A stretch of 60,000 nt of DNA from Bolinopsis microptera (lineage: Eukaryota > Ctenophora > Tentaculata > Lobata > Bolinopsidae): assembly GCF_026151205.1 (NCBI RefSeq), contig NC_087084.1:5203538-5263537 (forward strand), given 5' to 3'. The translations under genes and the position numbers were made by a program. Each line of letters begins with the position of its first letter. Position 1 is the first letter of the stretch. This document shows, piece by piece, positions 9,472 through 19,631 of this stretch. The notes beneath the pieces were generated by a model. That model searched no databases. It worked only from the letters and a program-made list of their open reading frames with translations, and was not told where the DNA came from.

Positions 9472-11762
9472 TTCATAATATCGATCAATTTGATGATGTT
9501 TTCTATCAGGAAATAAACAACCTGTATGACAACATCAAAAACAGCAACTTCCAGCCCAGTGAGGATATGGCAGATAGATTTACAAGCAGCTCCGCCCTTT
9601 ACTGCCCGGTTACACCATGGGAGATCACTGCTACTCTGAAAGGTATTCACTCTACAGCGGCTAGTTTTGATAATCATGAAGTACATCAGTCTATGCTAAA
9701 GAAACTAGGTCCAAATGCAATTCATGCACTAAGCAGGCTCTTCACACTCTGCTTGCGTAATGGACTTTGGTTGTGGAACGACTCTAAGATCGTGTTCCTC
9801 AAAAAAGATGGAAAGTCCTCATATTCCAAAGCAGGTGCATACAGGCCAATTTCAATCTCCTCGTATGTAGGCAAACTGCTTGAACGAATCTTGGCACAAC
9901 GACTTGAGGTATATCTAAAGAAAGTGGGAATTATTGATGTAAATCAGGAAGGTTTCTCCAAAGGTAAAAACACTATCAGATACCTCAATAGGCTGACTGC
10001 TGGTATTAAAGGTGATATTATGAAGAAGCTTACGGTACTTTGTTTGTTCATTGACTTCGAAAAAGCTTTTGATTCAGTGTGGAAAAAAGGACTAGTTGTT
10101 AAGCTCTGGAGAGCTGGCGTTCATGGCTGCTATCTTAAAACTATAGACAGCTTTCTGTTTAGTCGTACAGTTTGCCTTCTAATAAATGGATTTCTCGGCC
10201 CAGTTAGAGACTGCCTGGACTATGGGTTACCACAAGGATCTGTGCTGTCCCCTATTTTGTTCAAATTCTTCATTATGGATATCGAGGCTGTCTGTTCAGT
10301 GTACCAACAGATTAGTGTCTTGAAGTTTGCTGATGATGGGACAGTTAAAGTGGTTGGCAGAGACTTAGAAGAGTGTCTTTTCTATCTCAACCTGGCTATG
10401 GACAGCATTGAATATTGGACACCTTGTTGGCGCCTGGTTATAAACTGTGATGCAAATAAGACTGAGATTATATGCTTCAACTCATATGATCAAGCCGGAA
10501 TCCCAACCTCATTCAAACTAGGAGGGAAACTAATTCATCTAACAGATCAAACGAAAGTTCTGGGTGTCATACTAGACAGTAAGTTGACCTTCAAACAGCA
10601 CAGCAAGCATGTCTACAATAATCTAGTCTACCGCTGGGTTTGTATGAGTCGTTACGCAAACAGAAACTGGGGCATGAACCAAGCAGTGCTAGTTAGAGTT
10701 GCCAAAACCATTCTCTTCTCAACACTGTTCTATGGATCTATTATATGGATGAAAAATTCAAATATGACAGACATAAACAAACTGTGGTACAGAGTGTCTA
10801 AAGCTGCAGTCGGGGCTGTTTTCAATGTACACGGGGCCATTCTTGAAGTCATTCTGGGTGTACCACCACTCCAAACAATGGGGAGAGTAATTTCGATCAA
10901 ACATTACCTTAAGGTTCTCCATGACTCAGACGACATTCATTTTGACTTCGTGAGAACTCAACTAGATGAAATGAACCCAACAGTACTCTTCCATCTCCGA
11001 GACGTGCAGAAATTCTTAATATGGAAAGTAGAACATTTCAGCACTGAAGGTCAGACCTGTCACTTAACCCAGAGAAATCTAGAACAAGTTCTGTTACTAC
11101 CCAAAAAGATTTATAAGTACACTAAAGGAATGATGCAGCAATTCACAGAGCTTCTTTGGCAAGAGAGCTTACAAAACCTACTACTGACGGAAGGATGGTC
11201 TGAAATTCCAAGAGTCTCCTGCAACCCCCTTCCTATCCCCTTTGGAGTGAGCCGCGAAGTGGAAGTATTAGTTATGAGTCTCATGTACAAGAACAATCTA
11301 CTGAACTCGTTCCTCTTCAGAGTTGACAGAGCAGTGGCCTCTCCGCTATGCATCTGTGGCTCGGATGAGCAAACAGCACTGCACCTACTATCAAGTTGTG
11401 AGCTTGTGGACGCGAATCTACAATGTCAAGCTGAACGAATCATCACCCTGTGTAACAGCGGTAGGTCCATGGTCGATCTAGCAGCTGAGCAGGGCTCCAT
11501 CATACTGAACTGTTCAAGGGACGAAATGTTTATAAGTGTGTGTGTTGAAATTGTAGAAAGCGAGGGGCTACATCTTAAGCGAAAGATTAATCTTTCGAAA
11601 AGATTAGGATTTATTATAGCATCTAATTTTGCTAATCTTGCTACTACTATGATAAAGAATGAAATACCATGTATATTGAAGTGTAGTAAAGTGTTATTGG
11701 ACTTTGCTTATTTGATAACAAACACCTTTAAATTAAATATTGTTTTAATAACAAGGGAATGA
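9453..11762 (+). CDS. LINE ORF2, reverse transcriptase part (-1 frame)
   Basis: This frame is continuous from 9453; its first ATG is at 9567 (731 codons). RT motifs in order: YRPISISSYVGKLLERIL, GFSKGKNTIR, LFIDFEKAFDSVW (first catalytic Asp), YGLPQGSVLSPILF, KFADDGTV (catalytic DD), VINCDANKTEII, and TKVLGVILDSKLTF. A C-terminal finger CICGSDEQTALHLLSSC follows (about residues 597-613). There is no RNase H domain. The protein would copy element RNA at the nicked target. It is open to the end, so only the frame change at about 9453 separates it from an intact ORF2. Confidence 0.88.
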   Translation, partial: FQAKHIVHNIDQFDDVFYQEINNLYDNIKNSNFQPSEDMADRFTSSSALYCPVTPWEITATLKGIHSTAASFDNHEVHQSMLKKLGPNAIHALSRLFTLCLRNGLWLWNDSKIVFLKKDGKSSYSKAGAYRPISISSYVGKLLERILAQRLEVYLKKVGIIDVNQEGFSKGKNTIRYLNRLTAGIKGDIMKKLTVLCLFIDFEKAFDSVWKKGLVVKLWRAGVHGCYLKTIDSFLFSRTVCLLINGFLGPVRDCLDYGLPQGSVLSPILFKFFIMDIEAVCSVYQQISVLKFADDGTVKVVGRDLEECLFYLNLAMDSIEYWTPCWRLVINCDANKTEIICFNSYDQAGIPTSFKLGGKLIHLTDQTKVLGVILDSKLTFKQHSKHVYNNLVYRWVCMSRYANRNWGMNQAVLVRVAKTILFSTLFYGSIIWMKNSNMTDINKLWYRVSKAAVGAVFNVHGAILEVILGVPPLQTMGRVISIKHYLKVLHDSDDIHFDFVRTQLDEMNPTVLFHLRDVQKFLIWKVEHFSTEGQTCHLTQRNLEQVLLLPKKIYKYTKGMMQQFTELLWQESLQNLLLTEGWSEIPRVSCNPLPIPFGVSREVEVLVMSLMYKNNLLNSFLFRVDRAVASPLCICGSDEQTALHLLSSCELVDANLQCQAERIITLCNSGRSMVDLAAEQGSIILNCSRDEMFISVCVEIVESEGLHLKRKINLSKRLGFIIASNFANLATTMIKNEIPCILKCSKVLLDFAYLITNTFKLNIVLITRE

Positions 11763-12172
11763 GTTTTTCTATTTGAGCTGTTTAGTTCAAAGAAAAGCAG
11801 ATATGGACTGCTTTAAAACTTTTATTTTGGAAAAAGTTTGTTTCAGTAACCATTGAGAACCAGTGGCCTTTTGTAACTGCATCTTTAACCTCAGTTTCAC
11901 TTTGAAACGTCAAGTGACTGGTAAAGTCAAATATTCTGTTCTATGAACATTTATTCTAGTATTTTGAAGTGTAGAAATTGTTAAGATCTTTAATTTTGTA
12001 CTAAATTACTGATGTTTTATAACGTTTTAACGGGGTGTAATTTTGTTAGGTAGGTATTTAAAATTATTAGTCTTTTGGAAATTGAAGTTTTGATCTTTAC
12101 TATTTATTGTTAATAAAATGCTCATTGTAGCCAGTTATTTTAAGATTTTCATCATCATCATCATATTTAAAA

Positions 12173-12340
12173 CACATTTCGTGCCAAATTGTTATTACAC
12201 GGTCGGAGGAAAGGTTGCCAAGTGTGTCAATAAAATTTTAACACATTTGGAAATTTTATACATCGGATTTGATTTAAGGTTATTTCTAAATTGATTGATT
12301 TGATTTAGTGTCCAAAAATACACCAAAGTAAATTATTTAT
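12173..12340. other. Spacer right of LINE
   Basis: AT-rich sequence with no gene. 'attgttattacac' and a run ending 'acacatttgg' weakly mirror the left flank of the LINE (7615-7690) in inverted orientation; the match is too poor to call a terminal repeat. Confidence 0.4.
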
Positions 12341-12529
12341 TTACTGGGCCGCGCTCAGCCAGTCATTTTGTAGGTTTACAACCTACCAGGACGCGCGCCG
12401 AGTTGGACTCGTCGACGGTCCAATATATGGAACAGATATTTAACGAGTATCACCCGTTAACCAGTCATTCCGCCTAATCTCTATCTTTAATGTTGTTTAA
12501 CAACATTAAAGCCTGGGGTCCTCAGATAA
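12341..12529 (-). mobile_element. Mini-element U3 (family U), interrupted by unit V
   Basis: The unit begins TTACTGGGCCGCGCTCAGCC (12341) and ends CTCAGATAA (12529). Removal of the 93-bp unit V and one copy of its 9-bp target duplication leaves about 87 bp. U3 itself has a 9-bp target duplication ATTATTTAT (12332-12340 and 12530-12538). Its central hairpin differs in sequence from U1 but is a longer perfect stem, TTTAATGTTGT-TTA-ACAACATTAAA. Confidence 0.85.
12368..12460 (+). mobile_element. Unit V copy 2, 93 bp, nested in U3
   Basis: The insertion is flanked by a perfect 9-bp duplication CCAGTCATT (12359-12367 and 12461-12469), which occurs once in uninterrupted U copies as CTGTCATT or close to it. 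The unit runs TTGTAGGTTTACAACCTACC ... CACCCGTTAA. It has two hairpins and no recognisable terminal inverted repeat. Copy 1 lies at 7489-7588 on the other strand. Confidence 0.85.
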
Positions 12530-12618
12530 ATTATTTATATACCCTCAAGGCCTTTTCATTTAAATTAGGGCGAGCTAATATGTAGTGTGTGCGATTTTTT
12601 GGAGATTCGAACTGATAG

Positions 12619-12702
12619 TTACCTGAGGACCCCAGGCTATTATGTTCATAAACATAAAGAATAAAGATTCGGCGGAATGACAGGCAGAGCGCCGCCCAGT
12701 AA
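12619..12702 (+). mobile_element. Mini-element U4 (family U)
   Basis: This copy in U1 orientation, from TTACCTGAGG to CGCCCAGTAA, is flanked by ACTGATAG on both sides (12611-12618 and 12703-12710; extendable to AACTGATAGTT because of shared end bases). Its central hairpin is TTATGTT-cat-AAACATAA with a small extra insertion. No ORF. Confidence 0.85.
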
Positions 12703-12710
12703 ACTGATAG

Positions 12711-14317
12711 TTGACGGTGCAGAGAGGCACTCTTAAAAAAGGCAGACCCCAACTCAAATTAAATAAATAGCTGAGACACCTCACGGCAAGTATAGTAGAC
12801 CAAAGTGACTATTGCTTGTGAACGGTGAATCAACTACCCGCTGAAGCTATCATGCTTCGTATGCACCTCAATACAATGCGAAACAGCAATTACACTTTCG
12901 CTGGTTTTTGAGAGGACAATCCGACTTGTTTATTGGTTAAGCATTGGGATCATGCCAATATGGGTAAAGATGAAAGATATGATAGTACCTAGAGACAGTT
13001 ATATACTGGTTTGACTGGTTGCCAGTTTAAGCAAGAACTGAGCTTTTTTTTTCGTGTATTAATTTAATGCTATATAAAGACTATAAGGAAGAAATTATAT
13101 GGCTTTTATATCGTCAATTAACGATGTTAAACTTTATTTCAAATTCACTCCACCACAGCCTGTCACTGCCATATCTCCGCCATAATATTAACACTAAGCC
13201 TGGGCCTGGTGATGGAATCATTGTTTTACTATATCTTTCTTTTTACTACAATGTAGATGAACTGAAGCAGAGGCGGCTCGTGGGAGCTGGATGGCAGTTT
13301 TGTTGGGGGTCCAATCGATGGACTGGGGGGGGGGGGGGGGGGGGGGGGGGGCTTGGGAGCCGGCTCAAGCTGATCCCGCCAAACTACTGATTACATTACA
13401 CACAGGGCCTTGTAAATGTAATGTGTAACACTTTACAGGCGACAGCAAACAAACACAAAAACTTATAACATGGTTAAGAAGAAACTTATCTTTTTTGATT
13501 TACTTAAATTTTGTTTTACTTTTGGTATGGCATCTACTCATTTTTACCCTCATTATTGTTATTCATACATAAGTTTTCAGTTACCAAGACGTCCAACCTT
13601 TCTTTGGACAACTTGTACTTCAGGATTTAACACACAGTTAATTTAAATTGTAAACGCTTCAAAGCACATCATTGCATCCGTACACTGAAAATACTAAGGT
13701 GTCCTGCGGTCAGCCCCATAGACAAAGCTATCAGAGTGCACGGCTTGAGTGGTGTTCTCTTGCAAGAGAAATATTTTGGTTAGGTGACAGTTTACACTCA
13801 TTTTGTTTTAGTTTGCTGTGTGGCGTGTGCGTGTATTACATTATTCATTCGATATGGAAAACCCCATGAGTCCAACGACAAAATGTCCTATTAAACCGCC
13901 AGCCAGGACACACGAGCTGCCTCTAGCTCTGTGTATTTATTGCAATGATGTTTTCATAGATGTAATACAAAATGTCTTGCCATAAATGGTCATTGCACTT
14001 GATTTATTGTCATCCATTTGCATTGGCCCATGATCGTGGGAACTCCATCTCTTTCAAAGGCCAGTTTAATGTTGTTCTAGAATTAAAATATTCTTAGTAG
14101 AGTCAAATTTACAGTGCTCGTTACTGTAGGTTGTTTTTTAAATAACTTGGGATTTATAAGTAATATCTGATCTTGTTCAGTAATGTATTATCTGAAATTA
14201 TTTGCTAATTATAAGATAACAGTTTGATGTTTCATAAATAACATATAAATGAATTTATTGTGAACACAGAAAAAATAATTCAATAATAATAATCTGATCA
14301 ATTTTAGGTCGGCAGTC
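12711..14317. other. Upstream region of Dlg; no gene recognised
   Basis: AT-rich flank of the Dlg gene. It contains a run of 27 G at 13325-13351, which inflates an unrelated 107-codon frame, and no protein similarity. Promoter or 5' UTR exons could lie here but I could not identify any. Confidence 0.45.
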
Positions 14318-16712
14318 ATGTCTTTTGGCAAAGAGGGTAAGTTAACGTCTCTATCATATCATTTAAACAAGAAGAATGCATTTAAACTTAATGGAAAATG
14401 AATAGCTTAAGGGATGGTTCACATACTAATGTGAACGCTTCACTTAAATGATAGCAACAAACTTGCTAAAGAAATAAACAAGTGCTCCTGCTCATAAAGT
14501 TGATTTGGTAACAAATTCTAACCAATCAAAGATACCTTATAATAGTGTATATTGAATTGCTATAACATGTCAGATGTTGACCGGATGGTGGAACTAATAC
14601 AAGACTACAAGGACAACCTGACCTACCCTAGTGACACTAATTTACAAGAATGCATGAAGAGGGTTATCAGTATGTGCCAGAGTGAGCTCTTCAATGCTCT
14701 ACTTGGTAATTTGCTTACATCAAACTTTTAAATTTCTATTTTACAATTTTCTTCATCTTATTTGATCCTTTGATTGCTTTGAATTTGAATTTTACACAAA
14801 TTTGTTAACAAGGCTGATGTAAGTTTTGCATGTATGCAATGTCATAACAGTCTGATTGATTTGACAAAATATAATAGTTATATGGAAAAATAACTTGTAA
14901 AGGATAAATCCTTTACATGTTATTTTTCCACTTCGCCATATATCATCAGCTCTGATATTACCATCTTCACGACCATGATGATCTTTATCTAACAGCCATA
15001 TCTTTTATAATATCTAACAGTCATATATTTGTATTATATCATGCACCTTTACTATGCTTTAACAACTACTTTATACTCTGTATTATAAATGTGATCATCA
15101 CTGATGATCTCACATCAAAAGCTCTGTTGCTGCATTTTAAATGCAATTATACACACGAAAGAGCAAGTAGTGCTTCTCAGCATCTAACGCACAAGTACTG
15201 GTGTTTAAAAAGTGCCTAAACAAGCCGATGAATGATGTGTTATGTTAATAGTATGCATCACAACTTTAACAAATTGTACTGCACAGTTCTCTAAACAAAG
15301 CAAACGTGTATTCTTTTCATATTCATATCAAACTTGTATCTTGTGTTCGAATAAGCTTGAATATAATAGGCTTGTTTACTGGCAAAGAATATTCTTTTCT
15401 TTCATTTTAAAAGAAAATCAAGATCTCATCTTAACAAGCATTCAAGTCCGATTATTATATACATGTACACTGATACAGAATCAATATATATATATATATA
15501 TATTATATATACAATACACTTGCACTGTAGTATTACACTAGATCAAGATACAGCCCCAGACCTCTCTCTCTCCCTCAGATATACACGAATACCACAAAGA
15601 CGTACTGTTGAACAGCGCCGCCCCCGCCCTCCTCAACAACACTCCTCACATCAACAACAACAGCAGCGTTGCTTCAGAGAGACCTCATCCGGGCCTTAAC
15701 TTATCTGCTGCTCCTCCCGAACAACCTACTTTCAGGTTTGTAGAAGTGTTTTTAGAATTAGAATTAGAATTAGAATCAAATTTACACAGCAATATAATAA
15801 AAATAGTAAATAATTTAGAGATGCTTCGATCTGTTTTGTGCTATGGAGTATCGAGTCCTGGAATGTTGTGGCCTGGAATGCAAACCACCATCCCGTTAAT
15901 GTGCCCCAAATTTGATATTGATGCTCGGATTATAGTTTATAGTTCTACTGTACTTGATTGTATTACAGTTAAAGTAGCGGCAGTGGTTTACAACTAAGTA
16001 CAAGTTAAATATCGGAGAAATATTTTAAATTGCGTATTATTTTTACTTGATAAAATTATTTTTAACCGGGACTGTATTTTGCAGACCAGAAGTTAGTACA
16101 CTTCCAAAGGCACCCCCAGCAGATGACACTGTCACCGAAACCATTCTCCTGGAAAAAGGACGAAACGGTAAGATATTTTGTTTTTCTGATATTTTGTTTT
16201 TCTGATATTTTGTTTTTCTGATATTTTGTTTTTCTGATATTTTGTTTTTCTGATATTTTGTTTTTCTGATATTTTGTTTCATTTTCTTTTCTGATAATGT
16301 TATGTTAGTTTTACTCACGGTGCACTTGAACGTGTTTAATGCTATTTTCTTACGTTACACCGAGTATATTCATATTCAATAAATTGTATACTATTTTCAT
16401 AGTCAAAATTCTTATATAATCAGCTTGTACGGTCTGTGTTCATGTTAAGTATTCCTCAACCTACACCCTTATCTTATGATCTCGTTTTACTTCACCTTAT
16501 CTTATCTCTATCTTATCTTATCTTATTTGCAGGTCTAGGATTCAGTATCAGTGGTGGTTACGACACACCCCACTATCCAAACGATAACAAGATCTACATC
16601 ACTAAGATAATACCAAACAGTGTTAGTGACATGGACGGAAGGCTCAAGTACGTGACATTTCGTGTTTACTTTATCACGTGACATTTTAGAGGGAGGGGGT
16701 CGGCGTGTAAAA

Positions 16713-16753
<41 letters not shown>

Positions 16754-18375
16754 GGTGGGGGCATGTAAAAGCTTAGGCTAGTTGAACTTGTACACAATAT
16801 TTTAAATGTGTGAAGTGGCTTATAACAGACAAATAGCTAAATATTGCTTACGTAATCTATGAACGATCCCTAACTCTAGTAGTCTAGTACGTATCATGTT
16901 GTGCCAACTGTAGGGTCTGTTTAGGTCAGGTGACTAATGAATATCAACTTTGAGATGGTGTACTATATTATAATGATATAGAACACATTGAAAATATGAT
17001 GTATCTAATGTCACTTTCATTAATATAATATCAATATTGTTTGAGTTATTTAGTTTTACGTCTTCAATGTTGTCTTTGATATTGCTGATTTTTCACTTCT
17101 ATTATATAAAAAAGATTCTAATCCCGAAAAGTTTTAAAAATCACATTTTATAATTGCACCCCTTTTAAAGCTCTAAATTCGCCGTTTTCAAGCGTGCAAC
17201 TTGCGGGTGTGCAAGATCTTCAACCCGTAGTTCTGTCCTATAACTTGTGTCAATGAGTCGTACGTTTGCTACTGAAACATGCAATATGGCTCTACTACAA
17301 TTTCTATTTTAATTTTTTGTAAATATAATATTTGTGAAAGTTTAAAATTTAAAAAGATCACGTTGGCAGTTTATCTCCTGTATTACAAACAAACCCTCCA
17401 CAGGGTGAATGATTGTCTACTGAAAGTAATGGATAAGGACCTGGAGAACGTGTCACATGATGAAGCTGTTGATATTCTCAAGAATTCTCCACCAAGGGTA
17501 AATACCAAATATTACAAGTACTAAGTTACTTTCGTGTGTTAATACTGAGTTACTTTCGTGTGTTAATACTGAGTTACTTTCGTGTGTTAATACTGAGTTA
17601 CTTTCGTGTGTTAATACTGAGTTACTTTCGTGTGTTAATACTGAGTTACTTTCGTGTGTTAATACTGAGTTACTTTCGTGGGTTAATATATAATACTGAG
17701 TTACTTTCGTGTGTTAATACTGTGTTACTTTCGTGTGTTAATACTGAGTTACTTTCGTGTGTTAATACTGAGTTACTTTCGTGTGTTAATACTGAGTTAC
17801 TTTCGTGTGTTAATACTGAGTTACTTTCGTGTGTTAATACTGAGTTACTTTCGTGTGTTAATACTGAGTTACTTTCGTGTGTTAATACTGAGTTACTTTC
17901 GTGTGTTAATACTGAGTTACTAAGTTACTTTTGTGAGTTACTAAGTTACTTTCGTGAGTTACTAAGTTACTTTCGTGAGTTACTAAGTTACTTTTGTGAG
18001 TTACTAAGTTACTTTTGTGAGTTACTAAGTTACTTTTGTGAGTTACTAAGTTACTTTTGTGAGTTACTAAGTTACTTTTGTGAGTTACTAAGTTACTTTC
18101 GTGAGTTACTAAGTTACTTTCGTGAGTTACTAAGTTACTTTCGTGAGTTACTAAGTTACTTTCGTGGGCTACTCTAAGTTACTAATATGATAATATGTTA
18201 TTATGAAGCATACAGTAACACTCGTTACACTAGGTACTGTTAACAATCGAGAGAAAGCAGCAGACAGAGAAGTTGGTACCACGTGTTATTGAAGTCTCCT
18301 TGAACAAGGGGGAAAAGGGACTGGGTATCTCTATTGCGGGAGGAAAGGGAAACCAACACATTCCTGATAGTGACG
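14318..18375 (+). CDS. dlg: Discs-large (DLG/SAP97-type) MAGUK scaffold, 5' part of gene
   Basis: Seven exons join in consistent phases with GT-AG ends: 14318-14336 (ATG start, MSFGKE), 14574-14705, 15579-15735, 16085-16167, 16533-16647, 17404-17497, 18234-18375. The product starts with an L27 domain ([16 protein letters not shown] ... [20 protein letters not shown]), which assembles MAGUK complexes. A low-complexity linker follows, then PDZ1 (carboxylate loop [29 protein letters not shown], ending VLLTIER) and the first half of PDZ2 ([20 protein letters not shown]). DLG proteins organise junctions and synapses under the membrane. PDZ2's end, PDZ3, SH3 and the guanylate-kinase-like domain are not found; the repeat-rich, possibly error-rich stretch from 19.6 kb onward follows. 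The start ATG was chosen because its 19-nt exon ends in the exact phase needed (G|AT). Confidence 0.92.
14706..15578 (+). other. Dlg intron 2
   Basis: AT-rich intron with an inverted repeat near 14888-14932 (GGATAAATCC / TGTTATTTTTCCA palindrome arms) and a (TA)n tract at 15484-15512. Frames here are shadows apart from the exon sequence that begins at 15579. Confidence 0.7.
16168..16280. repeat. 16-bp minisatellite in Dlg intron 4
   Basis: About seven tandem copies of GATATTTTGTTTTTCT start immediately after the exon-4 donor. The minus-strand frame through them is a lysine-rich artefact. Confidence 0.9.
16713..16750 (+). repeat. Poly-G run (38 G) in Dlg intron 5
   Basis: An uninterrupted G tract, 65 bp after the exon-5 donor and preceded by G-rich text (GGGAGGGGG). 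It could form G-quadruplex structures in DNA or in the pre-mRNA. The exact length is uncertain because homopolymers are hard to sequence. Confidence 0.85.
17521..17921. repeat. 24-bp minisatellite in Dlg intron 6
   Basis: About sixteen copies of GTTACTTTCGTGTGTTAATACTGA lie just after the exon-6 donor, with one unit altered near 17681-17700. The unit is a multiple of three, so long apparent ORFs run through in two frames; they are not genes. Confidence 0.95.
17922..18181. repeat. 21-bp minisatellite in Dlg intron 6
   Basis: About twelve copies of GTTACTAAGTTACTTTYGTGA follow the 24-bp array without a break and share its TTACTTTYGTG core, so one array derives from the other by a unit change. 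A block of TTTTGTG variants lies between TTTCGTG variants. Confidence 0.95.
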
Positions 18376-18540
18376 GTATGTTGGTATTATCATATACCTA
18401 ATACCTAAAACTCTCAATAGTATAAGATTAAAAACTCCGAATGCTCCCGATTGACGATTAGACAAATTTTGAGAAGTTTCTTGATATAGATAAGCTATTT
18501 GTCTCCTGATACAATGATAACAATGATAACGATTATAACA

Positions 18541-19012
18541 GGGGGGGGGGGTCCAAGGGGAACTTTGGGGAACTTTGGGAAAGTCCCCCAAGATTTCTGA
18601 AGTTCCCCAAAAAAAAGTTCCCCAAAACTCCCCAAAGTTCCCCAAAATTCCCCAAAATTATTTAAAATTATTCAAAATTATTCAAAATTATTCAAAATTT
18701 CTCTAATATACATTAATACCCATTAATGTTAACATGTATGTTATTATAAGGTATAATCTTAACTTACTTTGTTGATACTTGCAGCATGATAATTTGTTTG
18801 GCATTATAATTTTTTTGGGGAACTTTGGGGAATTTTGGGGAACTTTCTGAAGTTCTCCAAAAAAAAGTTCCCCAAAATTCCCCTTTATTTGGTTTTTTTA
18901 ATTTTTGTTCATTGATAATTTTTTGGGGAACTTTGGGAAACGTCCAAGGTTTCTGAAGTTCCCAAAAAACAAAAGTTCCCCAAACTCCCCAAGTTCCCTT
19001 GGACCCCCCTCC
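18541..19012. mobile_element. Foldback / MITE-like element built of GGGGAACTTT repeats
   Basis: The left end reads G(11)TCCAAGGGGAACTT and the right end AAGTTCCCTTGGACCCCCC, an inverted terminal repeat of about 20 bp. Between them GGGGAACTTT and its complement AAAGTTCCCC recur many times, with 'TTTCTGAAGTT' at three hairpin centres. The middle has (AAAATTATTC)n. There is no convincing target duplication and no transposase, so it is a non-autonomous foldback element. Confidence 0.75.
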
Positions 19013-19631
19013 CCTTATTATCTAATACCTACTTCAGTGCTTTCTATTTTTCTTACTCGTAACTCATCTTCAATATATGTGCTAGTGTTCCTTACTCTCA
19101 GTGAGTATCTCAAGACACTGATGAAACTCTCATTGGGCACGCGATATTCGTAATTATCCGATACAGTACTAGAGCGGAATTAAGTTGATACTTTCCCTGT
19201 TCCCACATCATCATTAGATTCATTAATCAGTGTTTCTGCTATCTGAATATCTTTAATAATCTTAAACGTATCTATTTAGAAGGAGTCGCGAAACAAACAT
19301 CAAGTGGTTGAAATTCTTTTCAGGCCGAACCGAACTCTTTAGTATCAAATTATCAAACAGAGTTGTATCGTTGACATGTATGAACATTGAATACAAGTTT
19401 ACTGATAGGTCCAATTCTAGAAACTTTGATTCTTAATATTCCAAGTGACTGCTACAATTTCGTGCTGTTCTGTTAGGATAACTTGATACCTCTGGAGATC
19501 ATAGTGGTCTGTTCCTGTTGATTAGAGATTTAATATTCATATTATATAATTATAGGTGCATATGTACTGTAAGTTTGTAAGTTACACTAAATATACTAGA
19601 GTGATTGTGAAAGAAATCGAATTATTATATT
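19013..19631. other. Non-coding spacer
   Basis: AT-rich sequence. I looked for the remaining half of Dlg PDZ2 and found nothing here. Confidence 0.4.

Larger units (their letters stand above)
7744..12162 (+). mobile_element. LINE with 10-bp target duplication, 5' truncated
   Basis: The element is bounded by a perfect 10-bp direct repeat ATATTTAAAA (7734-7743 and 12163-12172). It contains a partial ORF1 (7751-8167), an ORF2 in two frames (8164-9471; 9453-11762), a 3' UTR of about 400 bp with AATAAAATG, and a short (ATC)n/(CAT)n 3' tail. Truncation falls only 7 nt before the first ATG. Long open frames suggest a young insertion. Domain order (zinc-knuckle ORF1, APE-type endonuclease, RT, C-terminal finger, no RNase H) fits a jockey/CR1-like clade; the exact clade is not determined. 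Confidence 0.85.

Noticed and set aside
7600-12290. Long inverted repeats flanking the LINE as a composite transposon
   Set aside because: Unit V copies are inverted around it, but V copy 2 is a nested insertion with its own target duplication, and the LINE has its own 10-bp duplication, so the arrangement is coincidental clustering.
16043-16318. Minus-strand ORF rich in [14 protein letters not shown] repeats
   Set aside because: Translation of the 16-bp intronic minisatellite antisense to a Dlg exon.
17536-18177. Long repetitive ORFs (213 and 70 codons) of the type LSCVNTEL / LSYFREL
   Set aside because: They are translations of the 24- and 21-bp minisatellites, open only because the unit is a multiple of three; no start context or splicing supports them.
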